From: Mnemiopsis leidyi
Taxonomy: Eukaryota; Ctenophora; Tentaculata; Lobata; Bolinopsidae
Assembly: GCA_000226015.1 (NCBI GenBank)
Contig: JH153537.1
Span: 191,946 to 212,646 of the forward strand
DNA: 20,701 nt
Direction of reading: 5' to 3'
Shown piece after piece: positions 1-10,400 of the stretch. A model generated the notes under the pieces. That model was given only the letters and a program-made list of their open reading frames with translations, had not been told where the DNA came from and made no database searches. The position numbers and the translations under genes were made by a program. Positions within the stretch are counted from its first letter, which is position 1; every line of letters begins with the position of its first letter.

Positions 1-73
1 TCCCGGTAGGGCGCGCGCAGCGCGAGCCACAGGGCTATGTTCAATGTTGCATGTTGGCTTAGCAAGCCTGACA

Positions 74-339
74 TTGACGAGATACTGTCCGTCTATTGTT
101 TTATCTAACGAAACGTTCAGCATAAGCTGACAGTGACAATGTGACATTGACGAGATTATATCCGTCTACCGTTCAGCTTTGAGCTGCGAGAGTCGCTTTG
201 CTGCTCTCTGGCGAACGGTGGACGGATAGAACGGTATATCATTGTCGCGGTTATACCCGGCTCACGCAGCTAAAGCTGAACGAGCCGGGTTTAGAACGGT
301 AGACGGATATCATCTCGTCAAGGTATATCATCTCGTCAA
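74..339. mobile_element. Inverted-repeat element, TTGACGAGAT family, copy A
   Basis: The ends are inverted repeats: TTGACGAGAT...CCGTCTA at 74 and again at 147, matched by TAGACGGATATCATCTCGTC ending near 321 and a second CTCGTCAA ending at 339. The interior has inverted pieces around AGCTTTAGCTG/CAGCTAAAGCT and CCCGGCTC/GAGCCGGG. There is no coding capacity. The doubled ends suggest one insertion inside another or a duplicated terminus. Related copies lie at 13951-14303 and 15113-15244. Confidence 0.75.
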
Positions 340-526
340 GCAACTATGTTGTTCACATTTAGACTTAGACATGTTTACATGTTACAACTGGTGGGGTTGG
401 GGATATAATTTAAACTCAATAACTCGACATTATGATTAAACTAAATCCAGCTAAAAAACTTTTGAATAATTTAACCCGTACATCAATAAAAAAAACTCGT
501 TCAATTGATTGAATGACCTGACTGTA

Positions 527-995
527 AGTGGTCGTTCACATATGACGTCATCACCTAGGGCTAGAGGGGGGAGGGGTTTCCAAATGATGACGATTGATGA
601 TGAGGGGGAGCGGGGTTTGGCCAATGATGAAGTCATCAAAAATTTTTAGGATCCTAGGATTTTTTTGAAAATTTTTGATTTCTTTTGAAAATTTTTATCA
701 GAATTTTACAAAATCGGAAGGAAAATTTTCAAATCAAAATTCTGATTCAGATATCTGGTGAAATACTGTGTTTTCACTGAATGAGTATAAAATTTCAAAA
801 ATGACTGCAAATTAAAAGACCAAAAATTAAATTTTTTGACATGAAGTAGAGGGGGTTCCGACTGTGATGATGTCATTATGTTTATTTACCTCTGACATTT
901 AGGGGGGTTTTGTCATGATGATGAATGATGACGGAAGGGGGGGAGGGGGGTAAAAATTACCGAAAATTTGCTGACGTCATATGTGAACGACCCCT
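527..995. mobile_element. 469-bp MITE-like element with TA flanks
   Basis: GGTCGTTCACATATGACGTC at 530 is repeated perfectly inverted at the right end (972-992). With one mismatch the inverted repeat extends outward to a TA dinucleotide on each side (525-526, 996-997), consistent with a TA target duplication. The interior is AT-rich, with G-runs and many aaaattttt tracts, and has no coding capacity. The terminal repeat contains the CRE-like palindrome TGACGTCA. Confidence 0.85.
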
Positions 996-1309
996 TAGTA
1001 GGAAGGACCTTCCATAATATGTATTATCGACCAAGTCTGTTTTGGCATTGAGCGGGGAAAGTTGTCATTTTAAGATCCCATTTTTCGTTCAGTATGATCA
1101 ATGATAAACATCGATACATCAGCAATCAAATATCACAATTATAAGAAGAATACATGAAGATCAAGTAACACTAACAAGTCACTGTCAGATTCAAATCTTA
1201 ACAAGTCTTAATTTAGAATTGTCACTTCACACCTTTTGCCACGTACGGACTCTGAATGTAGCAGTATCCTGTATCCGTTCGTTTTACACCACATCCCGTC
1301 CAGCACCCA
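996..1309. other. Sequence downstream of DDX31, no gene seen
   Basis: About 310 bases between the TA-flanked element and the DDX31 stop codon. It presumably contains the DDX31 3' UTR, but I found no canonical AATAAA on the minus strand here. Confidence 0.4.
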
Positions 1310-4300
1310 TCAAGTCTTGACACGTTTTGGTTGTGGTCCAGACAACACAGCTAAACCAGCCATATCGGCATCGCTGACCAAGTTCAGTTTCCTGGAGAGG
1401 CGTATCTTATGATATGCAGAAAATGAAGAACGAAAGGGACTGAGAAGGAAGTTTCCCTATGTGGTTATGATCCTGAATATCTTATTGAAAATCTTACATT
1501 TCGATTGATAAACTGAATAACAACCCCTCTGACTGAACACTAAATATTGAGACTGAAAAGTCTCTAAAAATTCGTTAAAAAGAGGCGATACTAACCGTTT
1601 ACCCTTCTTCTTCTTCGCCAGCTCGTGTTTTGGAGCTACTCTTTCGAATTGATGTTCTTTTCTCGCTTCCACCTGTTTTTTCCTACTCAGATTCTTATGT
1701 AGGAATGTGGACGGTGACTCCGTTAATCCAAATATCTTCGCTACGTGGCCCAGGTGTAGTTCATCAAACTTGTCCTGCGTATTGACTGTTCAATAATATA
1801 TCTGGCTGTGTCATATCACGAGATAAAAGTTTCGAAGTTATCCTAAGTTAACTTCGTTACAACTTCATACCACGCTATGAATCGTTTGGAAGTTTTCTAG
1901 ACCAGGCTACATTCAACACATTCAGCAAGACGTGAATCAGTTTGTAGTTTTTGTTGTAGATTTAATTAAGGTTACCTTGAAATATGATGATCTGTAAGCT
2001 CTGACATATGACTGGAATCCTGAGAGAGAAATAGGGTAAATCTAAAATCTGTCCTGTTAGATTAATTAATACCTTACTAGGAATTATTATGGCCGGGGTT
2101 AACCGGCGGGTGTCGAGCAATTTCACTATAATTTTCCCGGACCACATTTACACCGGTTCTAAATAAACCCGCCGTAATAATCCCGAGTAAGGTTTAAAAC
2201 TTAAAGTAAGGTAGATAACATACCATACAGATGGCTAGCGAGTGTTTTTGCGGAATATTGGTGCACATTTAAGCTAGTTCAGCTGCCAGTTAAATTCCGG
2301 GACAATAAATAGTCGTTATAGCTACGTCCATTTCAGAAGGATTATTGATTTGGCCTAAACGCTGAAAAACCAGAAATAGGAGTGATGATTCTAGGACTCT
2401 TGTCCGAACACAAACTGCATGAGTGCTTGTTAAGACATGTAACACACATTCAGCCTCGACGTCCATTAGAGGCCATGTGAACCGGACGCTTGTCCGAATG
2501 AGGATGTTAGCCGTTAAGTTCAAGAGATCCTCAGATTCGCCGGGTCGGAAAGCAAATATAAGCCGGTACAAAGTGTATAAACGCTGAGATCATTTTGTGA
2601 TTGGGTATGTCTGAGAACGCTTACTGCAATTTCGGTGATTTGAGACCTGCAATCCACTAGACTATAACGAGCATGACAACCTCACATCAGTCAATACAAT
2701 ACTGACTACGTAAGACAATGAAAGGTAGTTCAGCCATCGCCTTACGACATGATCTACATGATTCAGAACCTTCCTTTGTCATGCAGCACATGAAAGCGAA
2801 CCATATATACAACCAAAAGTAATTGAGAAACGTGAGAATTTTCGGACAACAGTCCGTTTTTTTTGGAACACAGATTCGGACAACAGTCCGTTTCGGACAA
2901 GAGTCCGCTTCGGACAACAGTCCGGTTACCAGGAGTAATTACGCAATCCGGATGGAAGATAGGCGCACTGTGGTAAAGATATGAGCAATGTAGAATAGCA
3001 GTTAGATGTTCTAGAATCACTACTATTGGCCCTCTTACAATGATAAACGTGGGTCGAGGCGTGCCACGTTCCTGTTTTAATAAGATTCAGCATGTGGCCT
3101 GGCAGGAAGAAATATCTTGGTTAAATTAAGCAAGCTCGACGTATAGCCATAAAAACGTACGTGAACATGAGCGCGCAAAGAAATGGACATACAAAATTAA
3201 TTCCTGCGCACTACATTTGTTCCTTTGGTGTGCCAGAAAATGCGCGAACATTCGAAACGCACCTTTGATGGCTATTCCTTTATTTTCCTTAATGCTGCAA
3301 TGCTGTTCGACATTTCGCTGAAGTTGTGATGCAGCATCTTCAATCCTCTTCATTTGGATGAACTGAAATAGGATTCTTCTTTAACTTTCAAATCTCATGA
3401 CTTACGAAAAGAAAGTTAGTAAGTATGAGGGGTTACTGATTTCCGAGATTGAATAAATCTGCATTAGCACAGATAATAGATGCAGCAGTAAAAAATGGTT
3501 GCAGTTATTCCTAAAGATTTCTAAATCCCGTGCGAAGCAAATAAATAATTAACGTACATTTCTGAGTTTCTCCAAACACTTCTCATATTTAACTTGTTTG
3601 ATGTTAATCTTCTGTTCTCTCAACACATCAACATAGCTAGCCTCATGAGCACTCAACAACAACAGAGATTTTCCCGTTTTTCCTGCCCGAGCAGTTCTTC
3701 CAACACGGTGAACGTAGTCCTTAACCGTACCTGGACAATCGTATTGCACTATCCAATGTATCGACTGGAAATAGGGGTTGTTACTTTCACACTTTGAAAT
3801 CCTTTTCATTATGTGGAAATGGTTTATTGTATTCAAGTTTTGAATTGACAATTACTTATGTAAAGTAACATTAATGCTATGGCGAAATTTGATGACGTCA
3901 CGTGATACAGAGCGATGACGTCACGTGATACAGAGACTAAGTCACGTGATCACTAACCGGCACATCCAGACCTCTGGCAGCTACGTCAGTAGTAAAGAGC
4001 ACACCGTCAGTACAGGAGTTAAACTTGTTGTAGACGGGAACACGATCACACTGTTCCATACTACCGTGTAGTTTGAGTAAGGTAAACTTACTTTCAGAGT
4101 AGTACTGAGAGAGAACTAGGGAGAGAGAGGGGTGTTTGTTAGAAGGGACTAGAACCAAAGTTTATAATTAATTTAGTATGTACTATACAACGGGCTGATC
4201 TTTAGCTCAATGTTTGCTTGATCACTGATAAGAACCATCCAATACCCAGCACCATGTTATTGTGGAAGTTGAAATTAAGGACTTTAAATTAGAAATAAAT

Positions 4301-6156
4301 AAAAATATTAATACAAGGAAAAAAGCTGATATTTCACCGTGTGAAGTTATCTGATAATGGAACTCCACACTGTCTTTACAAGACAAGAACACTATCACTT
4401 TCTTGGTGCGTTTATCAGCTAGGAAACTAAGTAGAGTTACAAGACGAAGTTTGGTCGGCAGGATTATGAAGTGCTGTTTTAGTTGGTCTGGTATACTGTA
4501 CTCCACTTCGTTATCTCCTCCTGAAATAGTGGTCACGTGGTGATGTCACGTGACTTTATTTTAAATTCAGCTACAATTAAGTTTCATTGGACATTGACAG
4601 ACACAAAACTCAAGTTTTTACCGATATCTATGTGAGCAGGGCACACAAAAACTCAAGTTTTTACCGATATCGATATGGGCAGGGTCTTTAAGGGACAACT
4701 CCGACAGGTCCTCGACACCTTTAGATATAGTAGCTGATAACAACACTGTCTGATGTCCCACTGGACTTCCTGGAGTGTAACAACATGAGAATTTAGAGTC
4801 TGGTATCTAAACTATTTAAAACTAAGGAAGATGAGTAATAAGACTCAAGAAAATCGAGAGAAAAATCACGTGAAAGAAATAAAAATCTCCTGATTAGAGC
4901 GCTACAGAAAAACACCTTACCTTCCCTCACTTTCTGCACAATAAACTTGATGTCCTTCATGAAACCCATCTCCACCAACTTGTCAGCCTCATCTAGTACC
5001 AGGGTGTGTATTCTCGAGAAGGAGAGACAGCTCGTTGTGCGGAGATGGTCCGATAGTCGACCTGAATGTTATTGTCACGTGACTGGTTATGTATCATGTG
5101 ACAGTCAATCTAACTAATAATTATTCAGATAATAAACATTCATCACTCTCACCAGCTTCAGTGAGAAATTCAGTGGAAATTTTTTCAGTTATTGTATGAA
5201 TCAAAAGTTTTCAATCATTATTCATTTTTGATAATTTTTTCTATACTGCTAGTTATTTTAACTTAAAAGATAATGGAAACTGACCAGGAGTTCCGATAAG
5301 AATGTTTACACCTTTTCTTAATCTTGCCTTCTCACTTTTCTTCTTCTCCCCTCCCATCAGCATGCCCGGCACAATGCGCACGTGCGCGCGACACAACTTA
5401 TTAACCACATTGTACGTCTGCAGCACCAACTCGCGTGTCGGGAGAATGACAAGCGCGTAAAGACCGTCTGTCCGTGTAATTTCCGGCTGTAAAGACTGCA
5501 GGAAATTGAGGATAGGGACTGCATAGGCGAGCGTCTTGCCAGAACCTGTAGGAGACTTAACCTGAGGAGAAAAGGGTTAAAGTAAGGAGTAGGGAGCAGT
5601 TGCATCAAGGTATCTAACATCGCTCAAGGCCTGCAATACCATGAGGATAATAGTGACACTTCGACTGTATTTTAAAATGAAGGACTTTAATTAGCATTAT
5701 CAAATTTTAAGAACAATCTGAATTCAGATCGTATATTTATCCCAGCAACTTTTATACCTGAACATCACGTTTAGAGAGGATGGCTGGTATTGCAAGTTTC
5801 TGGACCTTAGTCATAGTCTCACACTTAAACTCTGTCTTAAGATTCCCCTTGATATTACCGGAGATATCTAGCGTATCAAACGAACTGTTCTCAAATAACA
5901 CCTCCGAAGTAAGTGCCTTCTTCTGGTCAGGTTCTATACTTGGAATCGCTGGATTTGATGTAAACAGAGACGATGAAAGGTGAGCAGGCTTTCCCTTTTC
6001 TCCTTCCTTTACATTTCTAGGGAGGTTGCCTGGCCCATTTCCAGCTGTGGAGGCAGGTGGTTTTTGTCGTTTTCGCTTGACAGGTTTGCTCTCTGAAGGT
6101 GCAGTGGGAACTGGTTTGGGTTTGTCTTCTGTTGTGAAGTTTATTAGCATACTCAT
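1310..6156 (-). CDS. DDX31: DDX31-type DEAD-box RNA helicase, 11 exons
   Basis: ATP-dependent RNA helicase of the DDX31/Dbp7 family, which acts in the nucleolus in large ribosomal subunit assembly. Exons (transcript order): 6156-5758, 5561-5285, 5061-4921, 4769-4665, 4520-4338, 4115-3958, 3764-3558, 3362-3263, 2019-1976, 1774-1592, 1405-1310. All junctions use GT/AG and keep frame, giving about 630 aa; the shortest exon is 44 nt. Visible motifs: basic N-terminus (KRKRQK), family signature LFTSNPAIP (64-72), Q-motif F93 and Q119, Walker A SPTGSGKT (136-143), PTREL (174-178), TPGR (224-227), DEAD (249-252), SAT (284-286), TDVAARGLD and HRVGRTAR (440-447). The C-terminal part has the DDX31-specific [12 protein letters not shown] and a lysine-rich tail ending KRVKT. 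ATG 6156 is chosen because the ORF opens there; ATG 6150 is a close alternative. The 1592 donor is the least certain junction. The class is near certain. Confidence 0.93.
2071..2193. mobile_element. 123-bp hairpin element in a DDX31 intron
   Basis: The left arm accttactaggaattattat pairs with the right arm taataatcccgagtaaggt, with further matches inward (GGC...GGGTT against AACCC...GCC). TTAA motifs lie just outside both ends but not at equal distances, so a TTAA target site is only suggestive. It sits in the 1.2-kb intron between DDX31 exons 3362-3263 and 2019-1976. Confidence 0.7.
2841..2924. repeat. Four copies of a 16-bp palindromic unit
   Basis: TTCGGACAACAGTCCG occurs at 2841-2856, 2875-2890, 2892-2907 (one base changed) and 2909-2924. 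Each unit is itself a small inverted repeat, CGGAC-loop-GTCCG. It lies within a DDX31 intron. Confidence 0.9.
3891..3953. repeat. 23-bp tandem repeat with CRE-like and E-box palindromes in a DDX31 intron
   Basis: Two exact 23-bp units (3891-3913, 3914-3936), beginning gatgacgtcacgtgataca, are followed by a partial third copy (to about 3953). Each unit overlaps a TGACGTCA palindrome with a TCACGTGA palindrome. It lies in the intron just downstream of the DDX31 exon ending at 3958. Confidence 0.85.
4601..4685. repeat. 43-bp tandem duplication across a DDX31 exon-intron junction
   Basis: Two near-identical copies, 4601-4642 and 4643-4685, share ctcaagtttttaccgatatc. On the minus strand each carries the same donor context ATATCG|GTAAAAAC. 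The donor at 4664/4663 keeps the DDX31 frame; the copy at 4621/4620 would add 43 nt and shift it. See findings. Confidence 0.85.
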
Positions 6157-6158
6157 AC

Positions 6159-7429
6159 CTAGAAAATTATTGTGATTGTGTAATTTTTTACAAGTCGAGT
6201 TTATTTGGCTTCGTAAATTGGGGCGATGAAAAAACTATGGCATGAGATCAGGATTAAATTTGTTTGATAAACAGAAAGCTTAACATTGATCCGCTAATGA
6301 AACCCAAAAAATTCGAATATATTATCGGATGAGATAAAGCAATAAATTAATATATTCATAGTTCTACATAGAGTAAAAGTGTATAAAAGTAACACAAAAT
6401 ATATTAATGACTAACGAATCAATTAGAATTCGTTTAAAGCATTAATGACCCACGGCAAATTTCAATATCAGCACTATCCTAAGATATGAAAATGAATTGT
6501 CTCAAAATTCCCACACCAACTTCAAAATAGATTTAAATGATAAGACATTTTCAAATTCATCTATCCAGAACCCGTTCGTAACGTTGAATGGAAGTTTTAA
6601 ATGTAAAACGGAAAGGGAACGGGGGAGGAATCACATCACACATAAGGGTCACTGAATCAACAGATATATCAATAGTCGCCTCGCCATGAAAGCTGTTACG
6701 TCACGTGTTAGTCACATGTTTAACCAGCTCTCTAGATAGTGTTCGTGCGTCCAACTCTTAGCATTTTCATAGTGATGCAGTTAAGTACGGCCTGAAATGT
6801 TGTGTCATGCTTAGAATTTGACGATACTACTCGGATAAGCGGGTTAAGGGTTGCTCGAAATCTGACAGAGAGCTGAACAAATTTATTTTTATCAAAATAG
6901 AAGACATTTAAGAACTTATTAAAACGCTTGAGAACAAGTTCAAAGATGTTGGTCATTTTTGTAAATAAATCTATCGCCGTTGTGCATCGGACACACTAGA
7001 AATCTTATTGCATCGTCGGAAAAGTAGAGTTACCTATTTAGAAATTTAGGTTATTCTTTCTGAATTATTGACAAACAGTTTGGCTCGATCGAAGTAAGAC
7101 AGCTTCCAGAGATCTCCTAGACACACTTGCGTCAAGAACGTTCTGACGTGTAAAATGTAAAATGTAAACAATAAACTTCACGCAAATAGAGAGCTTTTTG
7201 TCAGATCACGGCAACCATTTAATAATTAAATATTTATAGTTTACAATCTTATAATCGTAACATGTATATTTCACGGATAAATGACCCCCACTTAAATTAC
7301 ACATGTCGAATTGTAGAACTTTTAAAAGTTACGGACTGATTCAAATGTTCGAGATAAGAGATTTGGAATTCTTGTGAGAACAAAAATAGGGGGCCATCTG
7401 TCCAGTGAAAACAATTATGAGGGGGTCAT
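6159..7429. other. Intergenic stretch between ATRIP and DDX31
   Basis: AT-rich sequence of about 1.27 kb. It holds the inverted-repeat element at 7276-7434, the hypothetical ORF at 6732-6956 and an AATAAA on the minus strand near 6888-6895. No other gene or clear promoter element is visible. Confidence 0.5.
6732..6956 (-). CDS. Hypothetical 74-codon ORF between ATRIP and DDX31
   Basis: Opens with ATG 6956 (MTNIFELVLKRFNKF) and ends in TAG at 6732. There are no recognisable domain, signal or membrane segment and no convincing splice sites around it. It may be untranslated sequence of ATRIP or a DDX31 5' leader, or a chance frame. It is listed only because it is the longest frame on the coding strand in this 1.3-kb gap. 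Confidence 0.15.
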   Translation of the reverse strand: MTNIFELVLKRFNKFLNVFYFDKNKFVQLSVRFRATLNPLIRVVSSNSKHDTTFQAVLNCITMKMLRVGRTNTI

Positions 7430-7434
7430 TTACC
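7276..7434. mobile_element. Inverted-repeat element at the 3' end of ATRIP
   Basis: GGATAAATGACCCCC at the left is matched inverted by GGGGGTCATTTACC at the right, about 160 bp apart, with weaker similarity continuing inward (TTAAATT/AATTAT). The interior is AT-rich and non-coding. The predicted ATRIP stop codon (7432-7430) falls in the right terminal repeat. I see no clear target duplication. Confidence 0.6.
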
Positions 7435-10400
7435 TGCCACCAGCTGAGTTGGCTACTGATCTCCACGAGAATGGAAGGAGTGACACTAATGTTATATAAA
7501 AAGCATCACTAACAAATAAATGAGACAAGCCCATTTGTTCGATAAGAGACATTAGCTCGGTCATTGTGGGAGATTCGGAGAGAAGGTCTTGTCCTAGGCC
7601 GAGCGAAGGGGTGTCCAGGGATGTGATCTTTGGTACTGAAATTTTAAAAGTAGCTCATTGGATAAAATAAATTCATCTAATTTAAATCATATACTAGTTA
7701 CAACCTTCAATTTACTATTTTCACATTTCACAAAACCTTCAAATAAAACTCACGAGCAGAACCAAGAGCGTTGGGTGCAGTATTAGCCAGAGAAATGTTA
7801 TGTGCCAGACAGACGCTCATTGCTAGCGCGCGGCGGTGCTGGTTCATGACACGGCGCGACATGGCTCCCTTTCCTGCGTTAAACAGGACGGAGCCTCCCC
7901 GACGGAAACCCTGTCCTAACATTGAACCTAAGACAATTTGAGGTGGTTGGAAATCGGGTGTTGTATTTATGAATTTTGCAATTGCAATACGATATTTTAC
8001 GAACGGATCATTATCATTGCATTGAAATTAAAATTTGAAAATTTGTAGATGAGTTGTAGAACGCTGAAGTAATGACATTCATTTGAAAGATTAAGTTGTT
8101 ATAATAATGCATGATAAGAAATAATATGAAGTACATAATAAATTATATAAATAAAAAGGATTTAAAAATCAATACACTACATGTAATTTAAAAATTCTAC
8201 ATTATACAATACATTGCAATATACATTTCATTTTAATTGTAGAGGAACACCTGAGCAACAAAAAAGATCCAAATTGGAAATATGAAATCTCCCTACATAA
8301 TTCTATCACCTTCCTAAATACATTTTATTAAAACTAGACACATGAAAACACTGAATGCAGCAATTTAGGAAGATTCGCTTACTAACTAAGGAATACCATA
8401 GAACATTCTTCAAAAACATCTACTTTGAAGCAGTAGTAAAGAGTTTAGTAAACTGCGTTATTTATAGACATTACAAAGGAAGAAGAACGTCTTCATTACA
8501 GATATATCTTACTTATAAGTTTGATTTATCATTAAAAAAGCATGCCAAAAATGCACATTTATAAATTGAACATATCCGGGTAATCAAGTTATTGATGGCA
8601 TCGTTACAATAGCCAGTTTATTTTCGCATTTCAACTAACTCAATTCATATAGTAGTTTATACAAACTTATCTTCGGACGTTCATTTAATCAAATTTCAAT
8701 TAAAATAAAATAATTTTCCAATTTGACGCTGGGTTTAAAACATGAGAAGCATTACAAAGTTCAAAAACAAGGCTAGGTACTTTGTCTTAGCAATACAAAA
8801 TTACAACTAAATTTCATGCTACTGTTAAAATCTGATAAACTCAGTTCATACTTGTGTTGAGTTCAAACACTGCTTCGTACAGGACATCAACCATCGCCAA
8901 TCCTGGAGGGGATTATACATTTACAAACAATCATCTGACATGTACATTTACTGAAACTAATGAAAAGCTCAGTTTCCTAGAATTCTGAAGACTATTTCCC
9001 AGCGAAGCTAGCATCATGAAACATAATTTTTGTTTTTTGTTTACAAACCGGACATAGACAGTTGGTTACACTTCTTGAGTTGACCAAGAGAACCGTAGAA
9101 AAGAGTTTGTGACGTCACACTGAGTTTTAAGTCGGAAAAATAGGGAGATAGAGAGGTAAGGAGCTGCAGCTGGGGGTGGAGTCAGCGGTTAGATCATAGA
9201 TGATATCAGGAGAGAAATAGATGTAAAAATATCGTTCGCACTAATAATTATAATTGTTACTTAAAAGGCACGTTATAAAAAGTAATTTCTGAAGAAAGAT
9301 AAAAGATGTTGCCTTTATATACTTACACATTGAATGAGAAGAGTCTCATTCCTAATTTCCAATACGGAGGAGGACAGATCCCCTCCATCCACATCCTCAG
9401 ACTCAGTGCTGTTACAAGGAGCGTCCTGCAGTGTGTCTCCGATAAGATCACATATGTAGGCGATCATCCTGTCCGAGCAGAAGCAGTGTGGTAGAGAGGT
9501 TACTTGTAGTAGAGACTTGATAAGCAGGGATATCACGTGAGGACTCTTGTATCTGGGAGAATGTGAACTCAGTGAAGGGTAGTTATATCTCAAATTGTAG
9601 TTCAGCTCTAAAACCACTGAAGTTTTTGAATAGAATATTTAGATTTAGAAAGATTTATACTTGGAATTGTAGATCATGATTTGTATTGCTTATATGATGG
9701 AACCTACCTGTAAAGATAACTCAAGGAACAACTTCCGGTCCCGCCAGCACAAAAACGAAAGATATTGACTCCGGACCTGCGGACAGTTTCTGAAAGAGAA
9801 GAATGTTCCTCTTCAGTGCACTTCTGGAATGTTCCTATCATCTTCTTTATTTCTTGTTCTATCTGAGAGGAATTTAAATGTATTAACAAAGTTTTATCCA
9901 AGCCTGCATCCTGATGTCAATATTATCTTGGAAACTACACGAACAAAATTGTTTGTCTTTTTAAGTGTTTGGACTCTGCTTAATTGAAATTTTCATGAAG
10001 AACAAGATAACTTACGGCTGGAAAGGAGTTGTGTGCCAACAACTCAGATAATATCCGCAAACAGAGTCGTCTTTCGGTCCAATCTTTCGAATTTCCGTAT
10101 CGTTTAAAGAGACGTGCTACCGTAGTTGTCACCTCTTTTGATGGGGGCTGAAGGTTCGCTAATTTCAGTACAAATTAAATTATTTCTTTCAAAGTTGAAC
10201 TTTGAATGACAAAGCTAAAAAAATTGTCCAACCACATGCACAGGAAAACACGAATCCCGTACTAGATTACTAACCAGTCTCTTTATGGAAGGGCGGATGT
10301 TGAACCTGTTCTGAATTTCAGAGTTGTTTTTGAGTCCTCGAGCAAACAACGCTAGCTCTCGAAGTTCTGAACAACTGTCTACCTAAAATATGGAACTTTC

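Noticed and set aside
2841-2924. CRISPR-like array
   Set aside because: Units are 16 bp and separated by 1-18 bases in a eukaryotic intron; there are no spacers of regular length and no cas genes.
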